Positions 1 to 12,317 are shown, numbered from the stretch's first letter. The stretch: 64,000 nt of DNA from Gemmatimonadota bacterium (GCA_023249305.1 JAHFCU010000006.1:1-64000), one strand, 5' to 3'. Numbers and translations: made by a program. Notes: generated by a model from the sequence alone, not told the origin.

Positions 1-2811
<2,811 letters not shown>

Positions 2812-2936
2812 AGCTTTGTAAAATGGCGCGTGGAACCCGAAGATGGGAGCCGGGCCTAGTGGAAGGGTCCGGTTGGCCCCCCAAGCGGCGGGCGGGCTAG
2901 ATTGATCCTGCCCTTCCTTTTCCCCCCGAGAGGCTC

Positions 2937-3995
2937 GTGTCGTCGCGCGACCCATTCCGCACTCCCCCGTTCAGCCCCGGATTCGATCCCGCCCAACTCT
3001 CGTTTGGCGATGTCGCGGCCGTGCCGCAGTTGCGAGTGGATCAGCAGGCGAACGCGCCGGGTGATGCGTCCGAGTCGGCCGCGGTCACCTTTCGCGAGCC
3101 GCCGGTCTGCGGGGAGTCGTCGTACGACGATGTCGAGGATGCCGGCCCAAGCTGGTCGGTGCGCATCGTGCAGGAAGCGGAGGCGTCGCCCGGATCGGCG
3201 CGCGGGCGGAACGCGCCACAGCGCATGGGCGGCGCCGCGCCCAACCCGACGGCACGGCCGGGAGCGACGTGGACCGCCGCCTCATCGTCCAAGCCTTCCG
3301 CCGGTTCACCGGCGACGGGAGATGCTACGCGATCGGTCGGGGCGCGGCCGGCGGCCTCGTCGCGCGCGATGGGCGCGCATCCAGCGCCGGACGCCTCGTT
3401 GCCGCCGATGCGCAAGGCCGCGGAGCCGATGCCGACCGCGGCGCTCGCGCCGCTGCGGCGTTCGACGGAAATGTCACCGCGTGACGCGGACGCGGCGATC
3501 GCGTACGCGCACGCGCTCGAGAAGCACGGCGACGCGAGCGCGTCGCTGGCGGCGCTCGACGAGTGTCTCGCCGCCGGCGGCGATGAAGTGAAGCTGATCT
3601 GCGCCCGCGCGTATCTGCTGGGCGGGCGCCTGAGGTACGATCAGGCTGAGGCCGAACTGCGGCGGGCGGCGAAGCTGCGCGCGGATGATACCGCGGTGCA
3701 GCTGCAGGTGGGAATCCTCGCGTGCCGCCGTGCCCGCTGGCGTGACGCGGTGGAGCCGCTGCAGAAGGCCGCATCGCAGCGCACCGACGACGCGCTCGCA
3801 CACTTCTATCTTGGCGAAGCGCTGAACCACGTGGACCAGTTGGCGGCGGCGCTCACCGCATACGAACGGGCGACGCGGCTCGATCCCGGCAACTGGCGCG
3901 CATTCAAGGGCGTGGGCATCGTGCTCGATCGCCTGGGCCGGCCGAGTGACGCGGCGGTGGCTTACCGCCACATGCGTGAGGCGCAGGGACGGTAG
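2937..3995 (+). CDS. TPR-repeat protein with low-complexity N-terminus
   Basis: A 352-residue protein starting at GTG 2937, with a GAGAGG-like ribosome site just upstream. Residues 1-180 are Pro/Ala/Ser-rich, without a signal peptide or recognisable domain. Residues 180-350 form tandem TPR helices, with repeats such as [20 protein letters not shown] followed by [20 protein letters not shown]. TPRs are protein-protein interaction scaffolds. Its stop shares one base with the start of the transglutaminase-like gene (TAGTG), so the two are probably co-translated. No specific function can be given. Confidence 0.85.
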   Translation: MSSRDPFRTPPFSPGFDPAQLSFGDVAAVPQLRVDQQANAPGDASESAAVTFREPPVCGESSYDDVEDAGPSWSVRIVQEAEASPGSARGRNAPQRMGGAAPNPTARPGATWTAASSSKPSAGSPATGDATRSVGARPAASSRAMGAHPAPDASLPPMRKAAEPMPTAALAPLRRSTEMSPRDADAAIAYAHALEKHGDASASLAALDECLAAGGDEVKLICARAYLLGGRLRYDQAEAELRRAAKLRADDTAVQLQVGILACRRARWRDAVEPLQKAASQRTDDALAHFYLGEALNHVDQLAAALTAYERATRLDPGNWRAFKGVGIVLDRLGRPSDAAVAYRHMREAQGR

Positions 3996-5587
3996 TGGGT
4001 CGCATCGCGGGCGGACCGGAAGTCGGCATGCGGCACGCGGGGCGCGGGCGCTTGCGTGTGATCGTCGCGCTGGTGCTCCTCGCCACGTGGGGCGGCGGGC
4101 TCGCGTTCCTCGTGCGCCGCGAGTTCTTCCAGGGACGCGCCGAGCGCCTCGCCGAGGCGGCGATGCGTCTGAGCCCGGGCGCCACGTTCTACGCGGTGGA
4201 GCAGAACGGCACGCGCATCGGCTTCGCGTCGACCACCATTGATACGCTGGAACACGGTATCGAGGTCACCGACTACTTCGTCGCCGATCTGCCGCTCGCC
4301 GGGCGCGTGCACCGCGCCTCTGCACGGTCGGTCGTCATGCTCTCGCGCGCGCTCGCGCTACGCACGTTCGACGTGCAAGCGGAGGCGGCGGAAACGCCGA
4401 TGCGCGTCGCGGGGCGCATCGAAGGCGACAGCGTCGTGATCTTCGCGATGGACGTGCCTGGGCAGCCGGCGGACACGCAGCGGATCGCCGTGCGCGGCCC
4501 GGTGCTGGTGCCAACGCTCGCGCCGCTCGCGGTCGCGCTGGGCGAGACGCCGAAGCGGGGCAAGACCTACCGCATGCCGACCTTCGATCCGCAGCAGATG
4601 CAGTCGCGCGACGTGGCGCTGACGGTGGCCGCCGAGAGCCTCTTCGTCGTGGACGATTCCGCGCGCTTCGACGCGGCGACCAAAGCTTGGAAGAGCGCGT
4701 TGACCGACACTGTGCGTGCTTGGCACGTGGTGGGCGAGAGCGGTGGCTTCGACGGTTGGGTGGATGCGCAGGGACGCGTGATCCTCGCAACCCAAGCCGC
4801 GGGCATCACGTTGCGCCGCATGGCGTACGAACTCGCGTTCGAGAACTGGCGGATCGCGCGCGCGGCTGCGACGGACAGCGGCCCGGCACGCGACATCTTC
4901 GAGAGCACCGCCATCTCAGCCGGCGTGGCGCTGAGCGCGTCGTCGCTGCCGCGCCTCCGCGTGCGGTTGAGCGGCGTTCAACTGGCCGGTTACGACCTCG
5001 ACGGCGGGCGGCAGTCGCTGCGCGGCGACACGCTGCGCATCGAGCGGCGGCCGGTGCCCGCGACGTCGTTCTCGCTCACGACGCGTGCCCCGGCGTTCAT
5101 TTCGAGGTTCAAGAGCGAGCTCGCGACCGAGCCAATGCTGCAGAGCAATGACATCGCGATCGTGCAGAAGTCCATCGCCATCACCGGCCTCGAGCGCGAC
5201 GCCCGTCGCGTCGCGGAGAAGCTCACCCGGTGGGTGCACGATTCGCTCGCGAAGGAAGTGACGTTTAGCGTGCCCAATGCGGTGCAGGTGCTGCGTACTC
5301 GGCGCGGCGACTGCAACGAGCACACGCAACTCTACGTGGCGCTCGCCCGTGCAGTCGGCATCCCGGCTCGCATCGCCACGGGGCTCGCCTACGTGCGCGG
5401 CAAGTTCTATTACCATGCGTGGCCCGAAGTCTGGCTCGACGACTGGGTGCCGGTGGACCCGACGTTCGGTCAGTTCCCCGCCGACGCCGCTCACCTGCGA
5501 TTCGTCGTCGGCGGTCTCGGCCGTCAGACGGAGTTGCTGCGCCTCATCGGCAATCTCCAGATCACGGTGCTCGACGGGGCCCGCTAG
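3995..5587 (+). CDS. Membrane-anchored transglutaminase-like (cysteine protease fold) protein
   Basis: 530 residues from GTG 3995; an alternative ATG start lies at 4028. One hydrophobic segment at about residues 22-40 suggests an N-terminal membrane anchor with the rest in the periplasm. A transglutaminase-core domain lies at the C-terminus. The catalytic triad is visible: Cys in RRGDCNEH (about residue 440), His in YYHAWPEVW (about 474) and Asp in VPVDPTFG (about 488). Bacterial members of this family act as proteases or amidases, and the substrate cannot be read from sequence. The middle of the protein has no family I recognise. It is coupled to the upstream TPR gene and followed by an ABC exporter. 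Confidence 0.85.
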   Translation: MGRIAGGPEVGMRHAGRGRLRVIVALVLLATWGGGLAFLVRREFFQGRAERLAEAAMRLSPGATFYAVEQNGTRIGFASTTIDTLEHGIEVTDYFVADLPLAGRVHRASARSVVMLSRALALRTFDVQAEAAETPMRVAGRIEGDSVVIFAMDVPGQPADTQRIAVRGPVLVPTLAPLAVALGETPKRGKTYRMPTFDPQQMQSRDVALTVAAESLFVVDDSARFDAATKAWKSALTDTVRAWHVVGESGGFDGWVDAQGRVILATQAAGITLRRMAYELAFENWRIARAAATDSGPARDIFESTAISAGVALSASSLPRLRVRLSGVQLAGYDLDGGRQSLRGDTLRIERRPVPATSFSLTTRAPAFISRFKSELATEPMLQSNDIAIVQKSIAITGLERDARRVAEKLTRWVHDSLAKEVTFSVPNAVQVLRTRRGDCNEHTQLYVALARAVGIPARIATGLAYVRGKFYYHAWPEVWLDDWVPVDPTFGQFPADAAHLRFVVGGLGRQTELLRLIGNLQITVLDGAR

Positions 5588-5622
5588 CCATCGACATCCG
5601 TATTCCCTTTGCCTGTCACGCC

Positions 5623-6381
5623 ATGATCCGCCTCACCGGCCTCACCAAACACTACGGCTCGTTCGTCGCCGTTGACGGACTCGACCTGCACGTGCCGCAG
5701 GGCGAGCTGTTCGGCTTCCTCGGGCCCAACGGTGCCGGCAAGACGACGACACTGCGCATGATCGCGGGCATCCTGAAGCCGACGGCCGGACGCGTGGAGA
5801 TCGGCGGCCTGGATATCGCGACCGACCCGATTGAGGCCAAGGCCAAGTTGGGCTTCATTCCCGACCGCCCGTTCATCTACGAGAAGCTGACCGGCGGCGA
5901 GTTCCTGCGGTTCGTCGCCGGCCTGTACGACCAGCACGGACCGCACGTCGAGCACCGCGCGCGCGAGCTGCTCGCGCTGTTCGACCTCGAAGAGTGGCGC
6001 GACGAGCTGGTGGAGAGCTACAGCCACGGCATGCGGCAGAAGCTGATCATCGCCAGCGCGTTCGTGCACCGCCCAGAGGTGATCGTCGTGGACGAACCGC
6101 ACGTGGGCCTCGATCCGAAGGCGATCAAGATCCTGCGTGACCTGTTTCGTGAGTATGCCGCGCGAGGGCATACGATCATGATGAGCACACACACGCTGGC
6201 GACCGCCGAATCGCTGTGCGACCGCATCGGAATCATCGTGAACGGCCGGATGCACGCGCTCGGCACCATGGAAGAGCTGCGCAACTCGGCGACGTTCGGC
6301 GGAAGCGGACTGGAGGAAATCTTCCTGCGGCTGACCGGTGAGAACGCCGCACGGAACCTGATGGATGTGTTGGATGCGTAG
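5623..6381 (+). CDS. ABC transporter ATP-binding protein
   Basis: A 252-residue nucleotide-binding subunit. Walker A is GPNGAGKTTT (residues 34-43), the signature is SYSHGMRQK, and Walker B is VIVVDEPHVGLDP. The usual Thr after DEP is His here. The H-loop is MMSTHTLAT. The frame is open back to 5419, but ATG 5623 gives the normal family N-terminus (MIRLTGLTKHYGSF). It resembles CcmA/YhaQ-type exporters. It pairs with the large membrane protein at 6469, and together they are probably an ABC-2 type exporter of unknown substrate. Confidence 0.93.
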   Translation: MIRLTGLTKHYGSFVAVDGLDLHVPQGELFGFLGPNGAGKTTTLRMIAGILKPTAGRVEIGGLDIATDPIEAKAKLGFIPDRPFIYEKLTGGEFLRFVAGLYDQHGPHVEHRARELLALFDLEEWRDELVESYSHGMRQKLIIASAFVHRPEVIVVDEPHVGLDPKAIKILRDLFREYAARGHTIMMSTHTLATAESLCDRIGIIVNGRMHALGTMEELRNSATFGGSGLEEIFLRLTGENAARNLMDVLDA

Positions 6382-6387
6382 AGACAG

Positions 6388-6455
6388 ATGGGAGATGGGA
6401 GATGGGAGATGGGAGATGGGAGACGGGAGACGGTGGATGGCAGACGGCAGACCGA
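6388..6455 (+). repeat. Tandem 7-bp repeat (ATGGGAG), intergenic
   Basis: Five exact copies of ATGGGAG occupy 6388-6422. They are followed by degenerate ACGGGAG, ACGGTGG and CAGACGG-type units to about 6455. The block lies between the ABC ATPase stop and the permease start. It can be translated as an extension of the permease (MGDGRWEMGDGRR...), but this is not protein-like. Similar units recur near 39905-39945 and 61956-61988. Confidence 0.85.
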
Positions 6456-6468
6456 AAGACGAGGTCGG

Positions 6469-8247
6469 ATGACGGAGCGCGCAGCGCAGACGAGAGCAAC
6501 TCCCGGGTCCGGAGTGTACGCGACCGACGTGCACACCACCGGTGCGCATGTCGCCGTCGCGCAGCCCGACGCGCCGCTGCTGTGGATTCTGCGGCCCAAG
6601 GTGCTCACGGCGCGCGCCCGAGCATTCGCCGAGGAGCGCGGACGGGGTGCGCGCATCACCATCCTCACCACCGTCGGCTTGCTCTTCTGGGCCTTCATAT
6701 TCGGCCTGCTCTACCGTCTGCTCTCGTACTTCAAGGGTGTGCCGGAGATCGGGGAACTGCTGGCCGGCAAGCTGCTCGGGCTGATGCTGGTAAGCTTCTT
6801 CTCGCTGCTGCTGCTGTCGAACGTCATCACCGCGCTCTCGTCGTTCTTCCTCGCGAAAGACCTCGACCTGCTCGTTTCGGCACCGGTGGACTGGCTGCGC
6901 GTCTACTCGGCGAAGCTCATGGAGACCACGCTCTTCTCGAGCTGGATGGTCGTGCTGATGGCGATTCCGATGTTCACGGCGTACGGCATCGCCTACCAGG
7001 GCGGCTGGGGGTTCGGCTTCTTCGTCGCCTTCACGTTGCTACCGTTCCTCGTGATTCCCTCTGTGCTCGGCAGCGCCACAACGCTGCTGCTCGTGAATAT
7101 CTTCCCGGCACGGCGCACGCGCGACATTCTCAGCGTCATCGCGGTGATGACGGCGGGAGGCATCGTCCTGCTCTTCCGGTTGGTGCGCCCCGAGAAGCTG
7201 GCTCGCCCCGAGGGATTCCGGTCGCTCGTGGATTTCATCGCGGTGCTGCGCGGCCCGACATCACCGCTCCTGCCGAGTGAGTGGTTCCAGAAGGCGGTGA
7301 TGGGCTATCTGGCGCACAAGCCGGACTGGCTGTCGCTCTACATGCTCTGGGCGACCGCCGCTGCGTTCGTCGTCCTCGGCGCGATGCTGCACCGCGCGCT
7401 CTACGCGGCGGGCTTCAGCAAGGCGCAGGAAAGCGCCGAGCGTTGGGCGCGCGCCGGACTGCTGCAGCGGGTGGCGATGAAAGTGCTCGCGCCCGTGGGC
7501 ACGCTGAAGCGCGAGCTGGTGATGAAGGAGGTGCGGGTCTTCTTTCGCGACACGACCCAGTGGAGCCAGTTGATCCTGCTCGCGGTGCTCGTCGTCGTGT
7601 ACGTGTTCAACATCAAGTACCTGCCGCTCCGGGGCGAGGGCATCACGTTCTTCCTCATTAACGTCGTGCCGTTCCTCAACCTCGTGCTGGCGGGCTTCGT
7701 GCTAGCCTCGATTGCCGCGCGCTTCATCTTCCCCGGCGTCTCGCTCGAGGGGCGCACGCTGTGGCTGCTGCGGTCGAGTCCGCTGGAGATGCGCGACCTG
7801 CTGTGGGCGAAGTTCTGGGTGGGCACTCTGCCATTGCTCATGCTCGCACTCGGCATCGTGGGGGTGACCGACTACCTGCTGCAGGTGTCGACATTCATGT
7901 TCCTGGTCTCTGTGTTCACGATCACGTTCATGACCTTCGCCATCGCCGGGCTCGCTATCGGCTTCGGGACGCTGTTCCCGCAGTTCGAGACGGAAAACGC
8001 CGCGCAGATCCCGACATCGTTCGGGGGGCTGCTGTTCATGATGGCGTCCATCTGTGTGATCGGGGGCACCATCGTCCTCGAGGCACGGCCGGTGTACGGT
8101 TATCTTGCGGCGCGCGCGTTCAACCAGGTCGCAAATCCGCTCGAGATGATCGTCGGATTCGGTGCGGCGACCTTGCTGTGCGCGGCGGCGACAGTAATTC
8201 CCATACGCGTGGCGCTGCGGCGCCTCGAAGCCACGGAGCGCGGATGA
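6469..8247 (+). CDS. ABC-2 type exporter membrane protein
   Basis: A polytopic membrane protein of 592 residues. ATG 6469 (MTERAAQTRATPG) is preferred over an ATG at 6388 because the extra 27 residues are only translated tandem repeat. Hydrophobic segments are dense from residue 70 to the end, including LFWAFIFGLLYRLL and LMLVSFFSLLLLSNVITAL. There is a soluble stretch around residues 310-370. It follows an ABC ATPase in the same direction, so the two likely form one exporter. No substrate-specific motif was recognised. It overlaps the next gene by ATGA. Confidence 0.85.
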   Translation: MTERAAQTRATPGSGVYATDVHTTGAHVAVAQPDAPLLWILRPKVLTARARAFAEERGRGARITILTTVGLLFWAFIFGLLYRLLSYFKGVPEIGELLAGKLLGLMLVSFFSLLLLSNVITALSSFFLAKDLDLLVSAPVDWLRVYSAKLMETTLFSSWMVVLMAIPMFTAYGIAYQGGWGFGFFVAFTLLPFLVIPSVLGSATTLLLVNIFPARRTRDILSVIAVMTAGGIVLLFRLVRPEKLARPEGFRSLVDFIAVLRGPTSPLLPSEWFQKAVMGYLAHKPDWLSLYMLWATAAAFVVLGAMLHRALYAAGFSKAQESAERWARAGLLQRVAMKVLAPVGTLKRELVMKEVRVFFRDTTQWSQLILLAVLVVVYVFNIKYLPLRGEGITFFLINVVPFLNLVLAGFVLASIAARFIFPGVSLEGRTLWLLRSSPLEMRDLLWAKFWVGTLPLLMLALGIVGVTDYLLQVSTFMFLVSVFTITFMTFAIAGLAIGFGTLFPQFETENAAQIPTSFGGLLFMMASICVIGGTIVLEARPVYGYLAARAFNQVANPLEMIVGFGAATLLCAAATVIPIRVALRRLEATERG

Positions 8248-8723
8248 TCAGCCGACCCACCGAACGCGACGTCGCGGCAATCGCCGCGCTGAACAACATG
8301 TTCGCACCCGAGGGCAAGACGCTGCGCCGGACGAAACAGTTCGTCGAGGAGCACCTCGCGGATTACCGCGTGATCCGCGGCGAGCACGGCCGCATCGTCG
8401 GCATCGTCGCGATTGACGAGTATTCGCCGTCGCTGGCCGAGCTCGTCGGACTGGCCGTACACCCATCGGCGCGCGGCCGCGGCTACGGCGTGGCACTCAT
8501 CGAGGAGATCGCCGATCTCGCTCGGCGGCGCGGCTTCGACGAACTGTTCGCGACGTCGTTCTCAGAGAAGATCTTCGAGGCGTGCGGGTTCAAGAAGGTG
8601 ACCCTCGACCATTTCCCGGAGAAGGTGCTGCGCTACACGAAGATCGACCGCACCGAGGTGGAGATGGCCGAGAAGCACTGTTTCACGCGCGTGCTTCGCG
8701 AGGCACGGCCCGCCGCGGCGTAG
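8244..8723 (+). CDS. GNAT-family N-acetyltransferase
   Basis: 159 residues from ATG 8244, overlapping the permease stop by four bases. The acetyl-CoA loop is visible as VHPSARGRGYGVAL (R-x-x-G-x-G/A), followed by the family's C-terminal strand ATSFSEKIFEACGFKKV. The FFEKLGF-like segment and the following FPEKVL resemble GNAT-type N-acetylglutamate synthases, so an ArgA-like role is possible but unproven. It is convergent with the minus-strand cytochrome-biogenesis-like genes. Confidence 0.85.
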   Translation: MISRPTERDVAAIAALNNMFAPEGKTLRRTKQFVEEHLADYRVIRGEHGRIVGIVAIDEYSPSLAELVGLAVHPSARGRGYGVALIEEIADLARRRGFDELFATSFSEKIFEACGFKKVTLDHFPEKVLRYTKIDRTEVEMAEKHCFTRVLREARPAAA

Positions 8724-8755
8724 ATCGCTGGCGGCTGTGCCGACCGTCATCCAGT

Positions 8756-8899
8756 TCAGGATGCGGGTGAATCGCGCGCGGCTTGGGCGCCGGTGTCCGC
8801 GTCCGCACTTGAACGACGCGCGGGCCGCAGCAGCGGCCAGAGCACGTAAGCGACGGCGAGCGCACCGAGCGCGACGCCGATAAGCAGCGCGCGGTTCAC
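8756..8899 (-). CDS. CcmI N-terminus-like single-TM microprotein
   Basis: A 47-residue protein starting at GTG 8899, overlapping the CcmF-like stop by GTGA. It has one transmembrane helix (RALLIGVALGALAVAYVLWP) and then a basic, polar tail (LLRPARRSSAD). Helix plus WPLLR resembles the very N-terminus of the cytochrome c biogenesis protein CcmI, but no CcmI body follows before the stop. It could be a degraded CcmI or a genuine small partner of the CcmF-like protein. Confidence 0.6.
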   Translation of the reverse strand: MNRALLIGVALGALAVAYVLWPLLRPARRSSADADTGAQAARDSPAS

Positions 8900-10380
8900 G
8901 CGACCTCCGAGGAGAGTGACGCCGCATCCAGTGATGCATTCGGTGCCGCATTTGCCGGCGCATCCGGCGCGTCGCCACGCGACGGCATGAACGCCGCGAC
9001 CAGCGCCCCAAGCACCGCCGCGACGCCGGCGATCCATAGCCAACTCGCGAGCGGGACAAAGTGCACCGACAGCGTCGCGTCGGCCGTGTTCGCCTCGCGC
9101 ACGTCCACGCGAAGATCCTGCACGAGGCCCGCGGCGATTCCGGACAACTCCAGTTGATCCACGGGCTGCTGGCCTTCACCCGCGTACCGCGAGCGTACTT
9201 CCGCCGTCACGAAGGCTCGCGTGCGACCCCCAGCGGCGGCGCGCACCGCGATGACATTGCTCACCACGTCCTCGCGGCCAACGGTGGAAATGCCCTCGAG
9301 CGATAGCGTCCACGGCGTGCCGAAGCGATCAGCCACGCGCGTACGTTCGCCTTCGCGCAGCGTGGCGTCGCCACCGCCGGCAAACCTCGCCGCAACGAGC
9401 GCGACAGAGGCAACGAGCACCGCCCCATACGCAACGCGCATCGCCGCGGCGGCGCCCGTGCGGACGCCGTGCAGCGCGCGAAGCGCTTCAACGGCGCCCG
9501 CCATCACCACCGCGAGCGCCAGCCAGGCCGACGCGCGGCCGACCGCCGACGCGGCGACATCGTGCACGCCGTCCCATCCGAGCGCGCGCCGCATCGTGAG
9601 GCCGCCCAACGAGAGCGTAAACGCCGCAAATGCGGCAATGAGCACGGCGTTCGATCGCCAGCGTCGTTTCGTCGCAACCAACAGCAGTGATGCGCCAATC
9701 CACGCGAACGCGGTGCCGGTCTGCACGGGCGCCCAACGCCAGTCGTCGCGCCACACCGCGTCGCCGTAGCGGCGTCGCCAGTCGAGCAGCATCGCGGCGC
9801 CAACGAGCGCCCAGCACGCAACCGCCCAACGGTGCGCGGTCTGCTGCCACGGCGAGCGGCCCACCGCACCCATGACCGTCATGACCGAAGGCACGGCGAC
9901 GAGCGCCATGGCGACGTAGCCGAGCGGCACCTGCAGGAGCGCGATCGGGCGCATCCACTCAAGTGGCAGGCCGCGGCCGTCGTCGGGCGGAAACGGGAGG
10001 CGCACGAACGGATTCGTGTCGAGGCAGGCCATCGCGAGCACTGCTACGAGAAGCAGGGCGAGCAAGGCCGCCGTCCACGCGCGGAGCACACTGCCGCGGC
10101 GCAGCGTGGCCGACGCGACCGATGCCCCCAGCCCGAGGGCAACCCCCCAGAGCAGCAGCGCGCCCGACGGCCCTGCCCATGCGGCGCCGATGCGATACGG
10201 CAACGGGGTGAACGATGACGCCCAACTCGCAACGTAGCGGTACGTGAGGTCGCCGGCTGCAAGCGCCCAGGCGAGACCCGTCAACGAGAGCACCGCAAAG
10301 GTCGTGGCGGCATGCACGCCCCGCTCACCACTCTCCGTCAGGTCGCGACGACCGGTTAGCGCACCCCAGCCGCCGAGCAC
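8896..10380 (-). CDS. CcmF/NrfE-like membrane protein (divergent haem-lyase family)
   Basis: At least 494 residues with about 12 hydrophobic segments, in the CcmF/CycK/NrfE family that attaches haem to c-type cytochromes. Family-like blocks are GPSGALLLWG (in place of HEGSLLLW) and ALGWDGVHDVA, which aligns with the conserved SGVL-VHAFA block and keeps the His. The WWD signature W-x-W-DPVEN appears eroded to WRWAPVQTG. GTG 10380 is the first standard start. The frame stays open upstream, though, and codons 10440-10381 (LIQLGDLSLWLALLFGAWGA) look like the normal first CcmF helix. The true start may therefore be ATT 10437 or CTG 10440, overlapping the previous stop. At 494-514 residues it is shorter than typical CcmF (about 650). 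No ccmA, B, C, E or H is visible nearby. Confidence 0.75.
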   Translation of the reverse strand: MLGGWGALTGRRDLTESGERGVHAATTFAVLSLTGLAWALAAGDLTYRYVASWASSFTPLPYRIGAAWAGPSGALLLWGVALGLGASVASATLRRGSVLRAWTAALLALLLVAVLAMACLDTNPFVRLPFPPDDGRGLPLEWMRPIALLQVPLGYVAMALVAVPSVMTVMGAVGRSPWQQTAHRWAVACWALVGAAMLLDWRRRYGDAVWRDDWRWAPVQTGTAFAWIGASLLLVATKRRWRSNAVLIAAFAAFTLSLGGLTMRRALGWDGVHDVAASAVGRASAWLALAVVMAGAVEALRALHGVRTGAAAAMRVAYGAVLVASVALVAARFAGGGDATLREGERTRVADRFGTPWTLSLEGISTVGREDVVSNVIAVRAAAGGRTRAFVTAEVRSRYAGEGQQPVDQLELSGIAAGLVQDLRVDVREANTADATLSVHFVPLASWLWIAGVAAVLGALVAAFMPSRGDAPDAPANAAPNASLDAASLSSEVA

Positions 10381-10436
10381 CGCGCCCCACGCACCGAAGA
10401 GCAGCGCTAGCCAGAGCGACAGGTCGCCGAGCTGAA

Positions 10437-10649
10437 TCAGGCGACGGGTCCTTTCATCGCGGCGCGCCGCACGCGTCCCATCAACTCATCGAGCGCCTGC
10501 TCGGCGCGCGCCCTCTCCTCTTCCGCCATGCGCGCGGAGTGGCGATCGAGCGCGCGCACCTGATCGAGCATTTCGTCAATGAGCGCACGCAACACGAAGT
10601 TGCTGCGGCGATGGGCGTACGGTGAGGCCTGCGGCGTTTGGTCGGTCAT
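10437..10649 (-). CDS. Small charged helical protein, unknown
   Basis: 70 residues from ATG 10649. The protein is hydrophilic and helical, with RALIDEMLDQVRALDRHSAR followed by EEERARAEQALDELM, which could form a short coiled coil. I do not recognise a family. It lies just upstream of the CcmF-like gene, and its TGA overlaps the probable start of that gene, suggesting translational coupling. Homologues upstream of other ccmF genes would confirm it is real. Confidence 0.6.
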   Translation of the reverse strand: MTDQTPQASPYAHRRSNFVLRALIDEMLDQVRALDRHSARMAEEERARAEQALDELMGRVRRAAMKGPVA

Positions 10650-10710
10650 GCCGTCGGGAGAAGGTGCTTCGAATTTGCCCGCACGCGGCCGGAATTCCAA
10701 CCCGCGTCGG

Positions 10711-11031
10711 TCAACGATCAACCTGCTTGGCCGCCACGCTGGCGGTGACGCCACCGAGTCCGTCCCACGCGAGGTCGCGCCAGCTCGCCTGATTTCGAGC
10801 TGGATGGCGCCAGTCATACAACTCCTTGCTCACGCCCGCGGCGACCGTCACGAGCGACGCACGCTGGATCGCCACGGTGTAGCGCGCCCCGCGATGGAAG
10901 AGCGAGTACGCCGCACCCTGAATCAGGGCTGACGCGGTGAAGTGCACGAACTTGTCCCTCCCCAGCCACGGATCATTGTGACTCCGCGGTGGACTGCCGG
11001 TGAACAGAAGGAAAGCGAGGGTCAGGTTCAC
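10711..11031 (-). CDS. YfiM/DUF2279-like small membrane-associated protein
   Basis: 106 residues from GTG 11031. It has a hydrophobic N-terminus (NLTLAFLLF) and then DKFVHFTASALIQGAAYSLF, the D-K-x-x-H-F block of YfiM-like putative lipoproteins. GVSKELYDWRH and DLAWDGLGG are the other two conserved blocks. The function of the family is unknown. No lipobox Cys is visible. It starts eight bases after the mtnA stop and is probably in the same transcript. Confidence 0.75.
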   Translation of the reverse strand: MNLTLAFLLFTGSPPRSHNDPWLGRDKFVHFTASALIQGAAYSLFHRGARYTVAIQRASLVTVAAGVSKELYDWRHPARNQASWRDLAWDGLGGVTASVAAKQVDR

Positions 11032-11038
11032 GGGACTT

Positions 11039-12130
11039 TTAGCGTGCGAACCGAAACGGCGGCCGCTCGATGCCTCGGTCAGTGATGATCGCCGTCACCA
11101 GCGCCGCTGGCGTCACATCGAAGGCGGGGTTGAAGACTGCGACGTCCGGCGGTGCGAGCAGCTGCTCGCCAACGCGCCGCACCTCGTCGGCCGCGCGCTG
11201 TTCAATGGGGATCGCCGCGCCGTCGGGCGCGGCCGGATCGATGGAACTCGATGGCGCAGCCGCGTAGAAAGGAATTCCATGGTGCCGCGCGGCGACGGCG
11301 AGCGCGTATGTGCCGATCTTGTTGGCCACGTCGCCGTTCGCGGCGATGCGGTCGGCGCCGACGATCACGAGATCCACGCGTCCAGCCTGCATGAGCGACG
11401 CCGCCATCCCGTCGGTGCAGAGGGTCACCGGAATACCGGCGCGCGAGAGTTCCCACGCGGTGATGCGGCTCCCCTGCAGCAGCGGACGCGTCTCGCAAGC
11501 GACGACCTCCACGCGACGCCCCGCCGCGACGGCGGTGTACACCGGCGCGAGGGCCGTGCCGATGCCTGTCGTCGCCAGCGCTCCCGCATTGCAGTGGGTG
11601 AGCACGCGCGCACCGTCGGCGATAAGCGTCGCCCCATGGCGCCCGATGGCATCGCACATCGCTTCATCATTCGCGAGCAGTCGCTCCGCGACGGCCGCCA
11701 GCGCGTCGAGCAGCGCCGCCCCGTCAGAGGGCGCGCTGGCCACCACGCTCTGCATCTGCGCCATCGCCCACGGCAGGTTCACGGCCGTGGGCCGCGCCGT
11801 GGCAAGGCGTTCGATGCCGGCCTGCACCGCCGCCCGCGACACCTGCGGCATCCGCGCGAAGGACGCGACGAGCCCGAGCGCCGCTGCGACGCCAATGGCG
11901 GGGGCACCGCGCACCGCGAGCGACCGAATGGCATCGTCCACCTCATCGAGCGTGCGAAGCTCGCGCTCGATGACTTCGCGCGGCAGGAAGCGCTGATCAA
12001 GGATGCGAAGCGTGCGGGCGGCGGAGTCCCAGCGAAGGGCGCGAACGGCAGGAGGCACAGAGGAGGAACGGGGAGGGGTGCGGGGGTTTGGTGCGGAGTG
12101 GAGAGTGTAGCGAGCAGTGAGAAGAAACAT
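11039..12130 (-). CDS. mtnA: S-methyl-5-thioribose-1-phosphate isomerase
   Basis: MtnA converts methylthioribose-1-phosphate to methylthioribulose-1-phosphate in methionine salvage. Family blocks are RGAPAIGVAAALG, LTHCNAGALATTG (active-site Cys), ETRPLLQGSRITAWEL and GADRIAANGDVANKIGTY (active-site Asp). The start is uncertain. ATG 12130 has a GAGGG about nine bases upstream. TTG 12154 and ATG 12139 are alternatives, and the conserved domain begins only around GTG 12058 (VPPAVRALRW). No mtnK, mtnP or other salvage gene is nearby. It is first in a minus-strand run with the YfiM-like and CcmF-like genes, which is an odd association. Confidence 0.93.
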   Translation of the reverse strand: MFLLTARYTLHSAPNPRTPPRSSSVPPAVRALRWDSAARTLRILDQRFLPREVIERELRTLDEVDDAIRSLAVRGAPAIGVAAALGLVASFARMPQVSRAAVQAGIERLATARPTAVNLPWAMAQMQSVVASAPSDGAALLDALAAVAERLLANDEAMCDAIGRHGATLIADGARVLTHCNAGALATTGIGTALAPVYTAVAAGRRVEVVACETRPLLQGSRITAWELSRAGIPVTLCTDGMAASLMQAGRVDLVIVGADRIAANGDVANKIGTYALAVAARHHGIPFYAAAPSSSIDPAAPDGAAIPIEQRAADEVRRVGEQLLAPPDVAVFNPAFDVTPAALVTAIITDRGIERPPFRFAR

Positions 12131-12317
12131 GGGGAACATCCCTCGTGGAGCCAATGTGGTGACGAGTGCCGACGTCGTTCCCGTTCTCCTCGCCGCACTC
12201 GTTCCCCTTCACCAAGCCTCGGCACACCGCACTCGTCCCTCGTCCCTCGCACACCTCACCCTGCCCCCGTCCCTCGTACAGCCGTAACTTTCCTTGTCTC
12301 CATTCGGTGCGCCCGCC

